A DNA stretch of 64,000 nt from Cristatella mucedo (lineage: Eukaryota > Bryozoa > Phylactolaemata > Cristatellidae). The notes under the pieces were generated by a model. The model saw nothing but the letters and a program-made list of their open reading frames with translations. It was not told the origin of the DNA and searched no databases. The stretch lies in contig WPIO01000077.1 of the NCBI GenBank assembly GCA_009760855.2, positions 654,001 through 718,000 on the forward strand, read 5' to 3'. Position 1 is the first letter of the stretch. Every line of letters starts with the position of its first letter. Positions 50,952 to 64,000 of the stretch are shown piece after piece. Made by a program: the position numbers and the translations under genes.

Positions 50952-52409
50952 AGCAATCGCAACGTTCTGTTTGGACTTGCGCCCATTATTTGCGCTGTTT
51001 TTGCGGTGGATGACTTTGAGTTCAGGAGCCTCTACTCGCGCGTTCGTAATACAGTGTAACTAATGTGCCTTGAAAGAAGTTTAGTTCTCTTAAGACACAA
51101 TGTAAATGCTTCGTTGTGGTTATTATTATTAGTATTATATTACCACAACCTTAATGGGGAGATTGCTCTCATTTTAAAACATCGGAAAGAACAATATTTT
51201 TAGTATCCTCCAACGAATCCTGTGCCCGTTATATTTTTAGTTTCATTTGAAATCCATCCGAACGAGAAACGACAGGTGCACAAAGATTAAATCGATAACA
51301 TTGATGCCGTCCAAAAATGTAACTTGTTTTCTAACGGGTCATCACATGTGACCTAATCCTCTACTAAAATAGGCAGCGTCATGAATGTCACATGTGGTCA
51401 TTGTGGCCACGTGTGGCTTAAGTTGATGCACAGCCGCCCGAGCTCCTCGTAGACTTGCATTACTTGCATTAGTAGTTCGTTGCATTTAGTTGCAGCATTT
51501 TAAGAACTTCTTGAATTCTCCTTACCATCGGAGAATATACCGGCTTTGCTACGTGCTTAATGTAGGAGAAAATTCAATGTGAAGGCAATCGATTGGAGGT
51601 GCAGGCCTGCATACCTACCGAATTTCAGCAACAGAAGCCAAAACGCTTAGAAGGCATTATATAGGATGGTATTATAAAAAGTTCTTAAATAGAGTTCTGG
51701 TGTGGCTACTCAATAATCTATATGCTAAAACATGTGCATGCTAAATTGGTTAAATTATGAGAGTGCTTGAGATTATTTGCAATTCCTAAATTATTACGAT
51801 TAGCAACCGAAAATGTCACGATCTGCGGTTTAGACCGAGTGAAAAGCGGTGCGATGTGATGCTTAATAAATTGTACTTTTGGCTTCGAATGAGCTCGATT
51901 TGTATACGCTATGGCTGAGGCTGTGCATATGTACCTCTCTTTTTTAAATATACCGCTCTATGCAAAGGACACGGACTTGTAGGCATTCCTGCGTGCATCG
52001 GTGCGGCTTCTTCGTATGCCTCCTTAACTGTGCTTCTTTGCGACGGCACCGGCATTGGCTTCACCAGCATACGTCAAGCTACTACAAGGACTGCCACCTG
52101 TTACGTGCTCTTTGTTTGAGGCTAAGTTCTACGAATCATTATTTGATATTATCATCGGGAGTTCATTTCAGAACTCGCTTTAGAGCATAATATCTCGATG
52201 GAGTAGCAGTAAACCGTTGCATACACGTTGGTATTCTTTAAACGGGTGATACCAACTATTTCCCTCACTAGCTTTCCCGCATCCTGCAGTAGCGTGAATA
52301 AATTGACTGGAAAATATTTTAATCGGAATTAAAGCGACACCGCTCCTTGAAATTACACTTCGCTTTGTGACCAACGATATCCTAAGCAGCAACAACAATG
52401 ATGGGGTAA
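50952..52409. other. Right flank; LINE tail scrap and unassigned sequence
   Basis: About 51070-51160 is a decayed family B LINE 3' end (aagtttagttctcttaagac then ttattattattag). The rest has no recognised gene. Confidence 0.45.
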
Positions 52410-53165
52410 CGTTACTGCCCTGACCCTGCTCGACCTATCGGCTACGTTTGACACTATTTATCACGATATCCTACTAAAACGAGTGAAAACATCGATCAGT
52501 GTGGCCGCCGAAGCACTGGCGTAGCTTAGATCGCACTCGTCTTGCCGTGTTCAATCTCGCGCGGCGGTCACTGAACGTCGAGCAGGCCAGTCTCGCGTGC
52601 AGTTCGGTCCGTTCTCGGTATTTACTGTTCTCTTCTTCCATGTGTACCGAGCGACAGGGAAAAGCGATTCGGGTCCACAGGATCGGCTATCAATTCGGGT
52701 CGACGGATCTTTTAAGGCGACGATACCCACCAATATTTGCCATTTAAAGCGCCGGAATCTACTGCAGCAATTTATAAACTGGGTGTCCGGCTTGCAGACG
52801 ATCGATCCCGGATGTCGGCCAATATGCTTGTAGCTAAGCGAGGAGGAAGTCAAGCTCATAATCGTTGAGCAACCCGCAAGACTAGGAGAATTTGCTCTTC
52901 AAATTGGCCAGACTACTGTGCGACCGTCAATGAGTACTTGGAATTTATGTCCTCTCTGATCACTGCTTAAAGCTTAAGACCTTTAGTAGGAAGACTGCTC
53001 GCACAGCTGGCCATCACGTTTGATACCTATCTAAGATTGGAAACTATCTACCACCATGGCAATTTGCTGAAAGCTTAACTTGCTCCCTGGTTCAGTTTTG
53101 ACTAGACTGTAGCGATTCCGTTTTGGCTGGGCTACCGAAAAAGCCACCAGGCCTCGGCATCTAGC
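52410..53165 (+). mobile_element. CR1/L2-like LINE, family A, decayed copy 1
   Basis: LDLSATFDTIYHDILLKRVK near 52431-52490, then increasingly broken RT sequence. A second RT segment begins directly afterwards at 53166, so two truncated copies are joined head to tail or one was duplicated. Confidence 0.7.
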
Positions 53166-54120
53166 AGTCTCGTGCACCAGACCAGTCACCTGTGGAATCT
53201 CTCAAGAGTCCGTCCTCGGTCCGTCGCTGTTCTCCATTATACTCGACCTCTGGGAAAAGTGATTCGGGTCAAAGGCAGAGGATATCATTTTCATGCTGAC
53301 GATACTCAGCTGTATTTGTCATTCAAACCGTCGGAATCTGCTGCAGCGACTGATAAATTAATGCTTGCCTTGCAGACATTCGATCCTGGATGCTGGCAAA
53401 TTTAGTTAAACTAAACGACGATAAAACGGAACAGCTGCTCATAGGACACCTCTTATCTGTGGCTGGACTGGAAGGTTTTGCTTTTCTAATAGGCGATGCT
53501 GTTGTGCGACCATCAACATGTCCTCGGAGTTTAGGTGTCGTTTTCGACAGCTGCCTAAATTTTGAAAGCTTCATCAAGAAGACTGCTTTCACAGCTAGCC
53601 GTCACGTCCAATCCTTATCTAAGATTATGAGCTGTCTTCATTGGTGGCTTGCAAAAAATTTGACTAGCTCCTTAGTTTTCTGCCCCACCTAGATTATTGT
53701 AATTCACTTTTGGCTGGGCTACCAAAACAAGCGACTAGGCCAATGTAAATGGCTATGAATATGGTTGCAAAGTCTAGTTTACAAATCCCAGAGGTTTTAC
53801 CGTATTTCTCCTTTGCTGAAAGAGCTTGGATAGCTGCCGGTTGATCAACGGATGCAGAGCAAAATTCTTACCCAGACACACAAGGCTGCTGCCACGGCTT
53901 GGTTGCTTCATACCTAGCTGAACTGCTGCACCAGTTTCAGCCTCCTCGTGCCCTCAGGTCCTACCTATATGTACGATAAATTAGAAAGTCCATTTCTACT
54001 CTTAAAGACCGTTGGCAGTAGAAGCTTTTGCTCTGCAGTTCTAAGTACATCTCTCCTGCTCCAGACTGTGCTCATCTTGTCCAGCCGCTCAGTCCTTATG
54101 ACTGTGAAATTACAGGAAGG
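53166..54120 (+). mobile_element. CR1/L2-like LINE, family A, decayed copy 2
   Basis: Starts inside the RT domain (RPVTCGISQESVLGPSLFSI near 53177), with [20 protein letters not shown] near 53297 and [16 protein letters not shown] near 53402. It runs through the C-terminal region (KELG*LPVDQRMQSKIL near 53820). Frame breaks and stops are frequent, and the Tyr/Phe before ADD is His. No 3' repeat tail is clear. Confidence 0.75.
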
Positions 54121-54299
54121 GGTATATTACATAACACTAGCACGAGGTAAACTCAATTCATTTTGTCGTGGATTACTTGTGGCTTTTGATCCAGACCAGT
54201 GGCAAATTGCAAACATTTTAGTTCCGACGTTTGTGTTCCCAGCCTGAGTTGGGGAAGCGAATCAGCTCCGATTAAAGGGTTATTCTATGAGGAAATGCA

Positions 54300-55030
54300 G
54301 AATCACAGCTAATAATAATAACAATACACTTAATAAAGCGCCCTCAAAAAATCCAATCACTTTCTAGGTGCTTTACATTTGCTGCAAAGGGAACCGCGGT
54401 TGAATGGTGAGTAATATCATGCTTGATAAACCACATGGATAACATGCTTAGGGGTGACATGCACTGGGTCAGCATGCAAGTGTGGTTAGTGGCAGCATGC
54501 ACAGTGTCAGCACGCTAAGCACATAAAGGACAAATCACAAAGACCCACTAAATGCTGTCCTAAATGGGTGTGTTTTTAAGTTCTTTTTAAATGTGGTCAA
54601 GTCAGGGGATGTTCTGACGCAAGTCGGGAATGAGTTCCAGGCTTTGGGAGCATACGAACTAAATGCATGGTCTCGAAAAGATTTGAGGTTTGTAAGAGAT
54701 ATTGGTAAACTGTTGGATTCCGAAAGGCAGGTGGTACGATGCTTGGCCTAGTGGGGGAGTAGATAGGCTGAAGCCAAATAATGAAGTGACCTAAAAGTGA
54801 GCGGCAAAACCTTGAAGTCGATACGTTGCTTGACTGGGAGCCAGTGCAGGTCGGCAAGAAGTGGTGTGATGTGGCAACTGTGACGCTCACGACAGACAAG
54901 CCTAGCTGCAGAGTGCCGGTAGGCCAGCAAGCAGTGAGTTACAGAAGTCAAGACGGGATGTCACAAATGCATGGACCAACTTAGATATGGTACCCTTATC
55001 TAAACAAGCCCGAATTTTAGCAATGTAGAT
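54300..55030 (-). mobile_element. CR1/L2-like LINE, family B, 3' half
   Basis: Minus-strand copy: (aat)n at 54313-54326, 3' hairpin inverse (aaagcgccctcaaaaaatcc), 3' untranslated part, then C-terminal protein text in two frames (LLADLHWLPVKQRIDFKVL; ARLVCRERHSCHITP) up to an RACLDKGTISKLVHAFVTSR segment near 54980. It closely resembles the copy at 34137. Confidence 0.82.
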
Positions 55031-55061
55031 GCTATTGTAATGCGTGTAGCTGCTGATCTTA

Positions 55062-55062
<1 letters not shown>

Positions 55063-55160
<98 letters not shown>

Positions 55161-55290
55161 TCTCTCTCCATCTCTCTCTCTCTTTGTTCGTGCGCAGTGC
55201 CTGTGTGTGTGTGTGTGTGTGTCTGGGTGTGTGTCTGGGTGTGTGTGTGTGTGTCTGGGTGTGTCTGGGTGTCTATATGCGTGTGTGTGG
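55063..55290. repeat. (CT)n then (GT)n compound microsatellite
   Basis: An almost uninterrupted CT run at 55063-55184 is followed after a 15-bp gap by GT-rich sequence with tctgggtgtg interruptions to about 55290. Open frames across it (Ser-Leu or Cys-Val repeats) are artefacts. Confidence 0.95.
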
Positions 55291-58200
55291 GGGGTGTGTG
55301 TGCAAGTGCAAGTTTGTGTATGTGCTTTCCCATAGGCTCACATGTGCATTCATGCAAGCCAACAACTACTTATATGCATATTTGTATTTATTGTATTCGT
55401 TATATGTAGTTATGCATTATGTCGGCATACAAAGCTGCCTTGAAAATTGCCATGAATTACTAAATTAAATATGCCAATAAAAATCGGTATGATTTTAAAA
55501 GCCGAACTGCCGAGCACTGAGGGCATTTGCCCTGAATTTTCATGTATAATCATTGTGGCGTCCTTTGGACAATCGTTCGTCCCCACTGAGTAATCGCCAG
55601 CCGGAAAACCGCAATTGTGCAGGGGGTGGTGATGCTCTGACGTTTTCCCAGCAACACAAACCATAGCTTCGCAGAAAACTATTCTCAACTCAACGCAAGC
55701 CCGAAGCTTTTCCACTATCCACTCATTCTGCAAAATTATCTGTGGTCAGATGATATTTTTCTTAGGTGAACAGCAAAATGTTTCCCGTGAATTATATGAC
55801 CAATGGCAGGCAGAAGGGGGAGCAGAGAGAGGGTCTTGTGCCCCACCCCCCCTATTGTGTTGCAGCATTCTGGACAGCGTCCTCATTTCTACGCCTGCCG
55901 ACAGTCACCAACGACGAAATTATGTCCTACTTCCAGTTTACGAGCAACAGCTGAGCGAGTGTCGAATGAAAACTTATTATAGGCAATTAATTACATCCCG
56001 GATATTGCACCCAAGATAAAGATTGTGCGGGTCTCATCATCCCTAGATGAAAGTCCTGGCTCGGCCCTGAATATTGTAACCATAAGCTATTGCTACGTGA
56101 GCGCCGAGTTCATGTCGAGGAACCTCACCTACCTTCAAGTATTAAACGGCTCAAAAGTAATGAGATCGGCTATCTTCTGCATCGCTAGAGCTAGAAAGAT
56201 TGACCACTGATAGGTAGGATAGATGCTACCTTAGAGAGACTACTCAGTCTAAGCTAGCCTCGGTGAAGGGTCACATGTTCATTGCATTTGTGCTCTTAAT
56301 CCTGCCGCCTGGCTAGCACTAGCTTCGATTCAACTCAGCAACGGAAGAAACATCTCACATCTCGTACAGATTTAAAAAGCACTTGCTCCGACATCCCGTT
56401 TACCCATGTTGATTCTGAAACTTCATCCTACGGATGGTGGGTCACTCGTGCCCAGAGCTGTTTTCATCAGCTTTTCGCACTGCACGACACTTAAGCTAGC
56501 TGCCTCGGATTGCAAACCAACTAACTGTATGCAGTGCATGTGCTGCTAGGGAGAACAGCTGGCGCTGGTAAGCGACCGAGAGCTACGCAGAGGCCAAAGC
56601 TAAGGAGAAGCCAGTCCACTGGTAGAGGTCTCCACGATGACTGCTGCTCTTCGTTTCAGCCGCCTGTCTCCGAGGTACTTCATCGGCTACTGCCTCCATC
56701 GATCTGCTGCTTGCAAAGCTTCTCCTCTTGTCTAGAGGCAAAGCAAAGCGCCAGCAGGAACGCCGGCTCGAGTCGAAGCCACAGTCGACCACAGGGTCGA
56801 GCGGCTCACGAGAGCCCAGCTCGTGCCCGTGCGGCAAACTAAAAGCGACGCGACGAGAGCTCGCTTGCTTGTTGAACCGAATCACGGGTCACCGCAGGAG
56901 ATTCACAGCTGCAAGCGAGCGAGTTGTAGGGCTCCTATCCTGTGCTAGCTACTGCTGGCTCGCAGTTGTGAGCTGCCCATTCGATTCGGATGCTGCAGAT
57001 GGAGCAACGAGGCAGCAGCCGAAGGCAGCAGCAAACTGTCAAACAAGCTGTAACTGTCCACTTTTGTTTCGTAGCTGATGTGCTAACGAGTTGGATTCAC
57101 TCGGGGTTTCACCAATGCCAGGCCAGATGCCTTCAATGGCAGCGTGCCACGATCCACGATCGCGCCTCAAGTGCTCTCCTGTCTAGTGTCTGGCTGCCCC
57201 CAAAGCTTGGCGATGCAGGATCGTTACTGACAGGCCTCTTGCGTCAGCTCGTCGAGGTACGCCATCTCATCTCAAGAGAGCAAGCTGCTGAGTCAAGCAG
57301 GCAGTGACTGCCGGGTGAGCTAACCGAAACAGGCCAATCAACCTGCTAGGCTGGTGAGCCAGGGGGGTAATCGGCAACAGGAATTAAGATACTGGTCAAA
57401 TTGATCAGTGGTTTAGAATATAGACTACTTTCCCTCTACCGTATCAGATGCCGGGTTTCTAACTCGCACAGCCTATGCAGCCACCTTGAAGAAGCACACC
57501 GAAAGCAGCAGCTATCGAGTTACTACATCTTTAGAAAAGGATCAACAACTTTTGTTCTATAAAGTACGGGGATGTACAACTTTTAGGAATGACTTCGACC
57601 TGCAGGTAGCATTTGCTCCAGCTAGGCTGGCTCGTCAGTGGCTACACGAATAGTAGCTGCAGCGACACTCGTAGCTCCAGCAGCAGAAGTTGGCAGCAAG
57701 TGATGAGAAAGATGAATAATAATCAGTATTGCCCTGCAGTCTTTAATGGCATACAAGAAAAACCAGCGCAAGTTGGTGAGTGCATAGACTGCTGCCAGCT
57801 GGCCTCGAGTTGCCGAAGAGCAAAGTGGTGAGGCTACCTGCAGCTCGAGCGAGGAGCTTACACGTCAGCCAATAGGGTGCGCCGCTGAGATGACGCGAGG
57901 CGCCACTTCCTGCAGACCGGGCAGCAGGAAGTGCACACTCCTCAAGCACAGAAGTGAGCGCACGACCTAGGCAAAGATCTAAGAGCGTCGGACTAAATCG
58001 CGACTGCATGCCGACATGTTTTCTTCGAGCACCGTAAACCACGAGCAGAGACAGGCTGGCTCGCAAAAAACAGAGAAAAAAGGGCAGCTGCAACGAGCAC
58101 TGGCGGTGCTTTCCCCTCGATCCTCCCGTCAATGAGAGCTGCACTATACCCGGTTGCGATGCGGGAGGTTGGCCAGCGTTTGCATGCGCAGCGCCGCCGC

Positions 58201-58591
58201 CAGTGCGCACGCAGCAATGCTGGAGCAGCATCTAGCGGCAGGCCGCCTGCAGTTCATCGGGGGGGGGGGGCGGAGCGCCCCCTCTAGGGCGCTCGCTCGG
58301 CGTTCAGCTCAGCCACCATAAGACCTGCCTATGTCGATAAGGATTATCCCTCGCCACTTGCCCCTGGCTGCTGCCGGTGTATCCATGCAATGCTAGTCTG
58401 CTCCTCAGCGTCTGCGAATGCCGTGGAAACGTCCAATCTCGTACGACAGAGACAACACCACCACCACCACCGATCGCTGCGTGGCCCGCTGGCTGCAGCG
58501 CTTCCTGCCTCCACCAGTTTGCGTTGCCTAGCCCATGCGAGTCGGCTGAGTCGTCCGAGCCGTTGCGTCTGCCAGGCGACTGCAGGCAGCT
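55291..58591. other. Unassigned; right part may hold the Meis 3' UTR
   Basis: The Meis gene ends at 58592 on the minus strand, so the stretch just below should be its 3' untranslated region. No AATAAA signal was confidently placed. About 56550-57300 and 57800-58590 are GC-rich with overlapping frames on both strands and no known domains. A G10 run lies at 58260-58271. Confidence 0.35.
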
Positions 58592-58893
58592 TCAGGCCGC
58601 GTGTATATCCTGAATGCCATGCGGGTGGACACCCGACATGGCGGCGGCCGCTGCAGCGGCCGCCGCATGCATGCCGCTCGGATGCATCATGCCGGGTCCG
58701 CCCACTCCTGCCTGGCCGTGGTGGCCGTGTCCCATCATGGCCGCCGCAGCTGCAGCAGCCGCAGCGTGGCTGGGCAGGAGTAGCTGCTGCTGAGCCTGCT
58801 GAGCATGCGGCATCATCTGCATCGGCAGCGAGCCGCCGCCACGCATGTGCATTGAGCCGTACGGAGAGCCGTAGGAGCTGGGAATGGCCATGC
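58592..58893 (-). CDS. Meis: Meis/homothorax homeobox gene, last coding exon
   Basis: The acceptor ttgtag precedes GCATGG at 58893, and the split Gly codon joins the previous exon in phase. The exon encodes MAIPSSYGSPYGSMHMRGGG, a Met/Gln-rich part (LPMQMMPHAQQAQQQLLLP), two poly-Ala runs of 8-9 residues, a His/Gly/Met segment, and the end GVHPHGIQDIHAA before TGA at 58594-58592. The DIHA ending matches the conserved last residues of Meis proteins; the rest is the poorly conserved transactivating tail. Poly-Ala is longer than usual. The second run lies on a perfect 26-bp palindrome. Confidence 0.9.
58641..58666. repeat. Perfect 26-bp GC palindrome in poly-Ala coding sequence
   Basis: gcggcggccgctg followed by its exact inverse. 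It encodes part of the second alanine run of the Meis exon. It could form a hairpin and promote alanine-run length change. Confidence 0.9.
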
Positions 58894-59293
58894 CTACAAC
58901 GAGAGCGGCGGCCCAGGAACTCCAGGATCGCCGAACGAATGCAGAAGAAGCAAGCGGCGGCTGCAGCTCCACGGGGATGGATGGGAATACAGCGCGGCGC
59001 CAGCAGCACACCGAGCTCAGGCTGGTGCCCGAGAGACTGCACTCTGCATCTGATGCTCTCCGGTCATGGTGATGGTGATGCTCAGCTTTTCAATAACTAA
59101 CAGCCTGATGACACAAGTCGCCAAAAGAGACCCTCGTGAACTCACCTTCCTCCTCCTCGCTGTCTGTCTGTCTCTCTCTCTCTCTCTCAATTGCCAATCT
59201 CGCCTTAAGTATTCCACGGACCGTTAGCAGTTACCAGGCATGGGCAAGCTATTTCCTGTGCATGCAGTAGTAAACCAAGAGTAAGGCACTTAC
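58894..59293 (-). other. Meis intron
   Basis: Intron between the last two coding exons, GT at 59293-59292 and AG at 58895-58894. Contains a short (TC)n near 59160-59187. No other feature. Confidence 0.8.
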
Positions 59294-59436
59294 CTGGGTG
59301 CATCACTGAAGCCGGGTTTGTCACGTAACCAAGGATATGTGGGGATGTTGGCTCGTGTGGATAGCCCTGAACCGACGAGCCGCGGTTTGTCTGATCGATC
59401 ATCGGCTGCACGATGCGTCGCCTGGCATTAATGAAC
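59294..59436 (-). CDS. Meis: Meis homeobox gene, second homeodomain exon
   Basis: The acceptor ctgcccag precedes GTTCAT at 59436, and a donor gtaagt follows 59294. The exon starts with the last base of the Trp codon split across the intron and encodes FINARRRIVQPMIDQTNRGS, the third helix and C-terminal extension of the TALE homeodomain with Asn and Arg DNA-contact residues. It continues to NPASVMHPG. Meis proteins bind TGACAG-type sites with Pbx/Exd partners in the nucleus and pattern limbs, eyes and segments. Exon phases agree on both sides. Confidence 0.95.
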
Positions 59437-59654
59437 CTGGGCAGAGAAAAAAATTTCGTCGGGCATTGAAAAAGTAATAATGCACAATTGCAGCCAGTCC
59501 TACAGACATGCAGGTTCCACAAAGAACGACTGCTAAGCTTAACAAACAATGGAAACCACTGAAACCATGCGAGCAAGTTTGTCGTGTGGATGGCAACTGA
59601 ATTCTGACGCTGGTCCGCTGGCTGCAATTCGAAGGGGAACGGTATCCCGTTTGA

Positions 59655-61745
59655 ACCACTCGATTGCTGTCAAAACGACACCTATACTCCAAGCACGTGG
59701 TGAAGGTCGCACAATAGCATCGCCTATTAGAACAGCAAAGCCTTTTAATCCAGCCACACGCTTAGGGTGTCCTATGAGAAGGAGTTCGGTTTTATCGTCA
59801 TTTAATTTCAGGAAGTTTTCCGACATCCAGGATCGAATATCGGCAAGGCAAGCATTCAGTTTCTCAGTTGCTGCAGCAGATTCCGACGGTTTAAATGACA
59901 AATACAACTGAGTATCGTCAGCATAGAAGTGATATCCTATTTCATGGGCCTTGATCACTTTTCCCAGAGATTGAGTATAAATGGAGAACATCAATGGACC
60001 GAGTACAGACCCTTGAGGGACTCCACAAGTGACCTGCTTCGTGTCTGAGACCTGACCACCACACGACACGGATTGAACACGATCACACAAGTACGATTTA
60101 AACCACACCCAGTGCCTCATCTGCCAGACCGATCGTTGTTCGCAATCGTTCAAGTAGAACATCGCTGTCAATGGTGTTGAAGGCAGCTGACAGATCTAGC
60201 AGAGCTAGGGCAGTGACATTACCGTCCTCGTTTCCACGTATAATGTCAATTGTTAACACGGAGGACCGTTTCAGTGGAGTGCTGCCTCTTGAACCCTGAT
60301 TGAAATGTTTCTGACATTTCATTTTTTCAATATGTTCAAAGAGCTGCTTATCAACAATTTTTTCCAAGAATTTTTGAAAAGAATGGAAGAAGGGAAACAG
60401 GGCGATAGTTTGCAAGGACCCCTGTATCTAATCCAGGATTTTTAAGTATTGGTCTAACGATTGCCGATTCGAAGGACTTGGAGACGATCCCTTTTTCCCA
60501 AAGAAGCATTAAAAATCTTGGTTATGGCAGGGCAAAGTTGGTCTGCCAGTGAATACCACAGAGATGATGGTATAGGGTCTCCAGGAGACGAGCTCTTTTT
60601 GCTAGACCTTATTGAGGTAACCACATCGCATGAAGAAACCTCGGAAAACCTTTTAAGGAAAGTCACAGGCTGTGATTCCGCAATTGCTTTAGTCGGAGGG
60701 GCCTTATGGAGGCACAAATGTGCACAATTTTTTCAGTTAAGAATTCTTAAAACCTTTTGCCTGAGTCCTTAATATCTGGGGAGTCAGACCTCTCAGCATT
60801 GGCCAGTAAATGGTTTACTGTCTTATAAATCTGTCTAGGGTCCGCCTGGCAGGAATTCAGCTTTCGAGTGAAAAAAGAACCCCTGGCTTTTTTTAGGCTT
60901 CTGGGTGTAAACTTGAAGGAAGTCTTTGAAATCGACTAGATCTGCATCAGACCCCGATTTCTTTAAACGACGTTCAAGCCTGCGCTTAACCCGGCGCACC
61001 AGTTTTTTTGTAAATTGAAAGGAATCACCACGACTCTGTACACGGATAGAATGAATGAGAGCATGCTTGTCAAGAGCACTCCTGAGTGCCATGTTCACTG
61101 CATCAATGAGGGTAACGAGGCTGGTGGTCGAGTCTGAATGCAGATCAAGAAGACCTGCACCACACAAATTTAAAAAATTTGTCCATGTCAATGTTACTTC
61201 GCTTGACAAGTTCGACCTTACCCCGTATTTACAATGGAGCAGGAACAGTAAACCGACCGAACAATGATCTGAGAGGGTCAGTGGGCACACCACAAGGTCA
61301 GTGGGGAGGACATCCTTGGTGATCACGAGATCTAGAATATGGCCACCAACGTGGGTGGTATGATTAACGTGTTGGACCAAACCAAAGTTCTCCGGACAGT
61401 CAAGAAATGAGCGAACCTGGCTGTTGCTAAGGTTGTCAAAGTGAAAATTTAAGTCCCGAGCAATCAGTAACAGCCTGTCACACACAAATATTTTAGCGAG
61501 GAACTCTGAAAACTCCTCTACAAACAAGTTTGGACAGCCAGAACGCCAGTCATCTGCCCAGGTTTCGGGTGCCAGACTGAGGTAGGAAAATCATCAGTGC
61601 TTAACGTCTGAATCTTGGCCACTTGCGATCGTGCGACTAACACCCACTTCTGCTGCCCTTCGAAAAGTTTGGGTGGCCAGGGCTACAGCCGCAGCACCGC
61701 CAGAGTGCCGGCCGGGTGGTGGCCCGATTGTGCAACTGGAAGACA
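59655..61745 (-). mobile_element. CR1/L2-like LINE, family A, longest copy, in Meis intron
   Basis: Minus-strand remnants in order: endonuclease (LLIARDLNFHFD near 61440, HILDLVIT near 61330, LSDHCSV near 61280); linker and RT start (DPIPSSLWYSLADQ near 60560); [19 protein letters not shown] near 60180; [16 protein letters not shown] near 60010; [17 protein letters not shown] near 59920; then [20 protein letters not shown] near 59800. It stops abruptly near 59655 without the C-terminal part or tail, so its 3' end is deleted. It keeps the YADD box and is the only copy with an endonuclease. Several frameshifts inactivate it. It has the same strand as the host gene. Confidence 0.88.
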
Positions 61746-63999
<2,254 letters not shown>

Positions 64000-64000
64000 G

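Noticed and set aside
54902-55468. Arg/Glu- or Ser/Leu-repeat proteins
   Set aside because: Translations of the (CT)n and (GT)n microsatellite.
56534-58231. Possible host exons in GC-rich sequence
   Set aside because: Competing frames on both strands and no family similarity; the right part is more likely Meis 3' UTR.

Overview
The window comes from a repeat-rich animal genome, almost certainly an invertebrate; the clade cannot be fixed from sequence alone. Two spliced host genes mark it as metazoan. One is the coding first exon of barrier-to-autointegration factor (minus strand, 11261-11389). The other is the last three coding exons of a Meis/homothorax TALE homeobox gene (minus strand: 63869-63945, 59294-59436, 58592-58893), with matching splice phases. 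Most of the rest is transposon debris: two families of CR1/L2-like LINEs, a tRNA-derived SINE in five copies, a complete but internally deleted hAT element with an 8-bp target duplication, a Helitron helicase fragment, a Tc1-like scrap, a degenerate tandem repeat of about 165 bp, and several microsatellites.

The main object is a Polinton/Maverick (adintovirus-like) element at 27101-50946. It is far more AT-rich than its host surroundings. It has terminal inverted repeats of about 221 bp with only two mismatches, and a 5-bp duplication (ccgtc) outside AGT...ACT ends. It carries 29 recognisable genes or gene remnants, tightly packed with short overlaps. Left arm: a small ORF, a protein-primed family B DNA polymerase (badly broken) and five small plus-strand genes. 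Next comes a minus-strand cluster of three phage-tail-fibre-like genes, one split by a 1.4-kb LINE. The centre holds a hydrophobic/coiled-coil protein, an HNH-AP2 homing endonuclease, a protein with a parvovirus-type phospholipase A2 domain, a possible ssDNA-binding protein, an adenain-like protease, a zinc-ribbon protein, an A32-like packaging ATPase, an unknown 395-aa protein, two minor-capsid-like proteins, a coiled-coil protein and the major capsid protein. Right arm: a YqaJ/lambda-exonuclease-like nuclease, a fourth tail-fibre-like gene, a Cys-rich protein, the retroviral-type integrase, a membrane protein and two small ORFs.

Together these would supply a virus: replication (polymerase, nuclease), integration (integrase, TIRs), packaging (ATPase), virion assembly (capsid proteins, protease), membrane passage (PLA2, hydrophobic protein) and possibly attachment (tail-fibre-like proteins). 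Most genes start within about 15 nt of a TATATAGA-like motif, and two divergent gene pairs share 9-10 bp between their start codons. That suggests one compact promoter design for the whole element. Nonsense and frameshift mutations in polymerase, ATPase, capsid, integrase and others show that this copy is defective, although its TIRs are almost identical.

The least expected feature is the family of four phage-like tail-fibre proteins, with a conserved repeat shaft and unrelated C-terminal heads, inside an animal Polinton.
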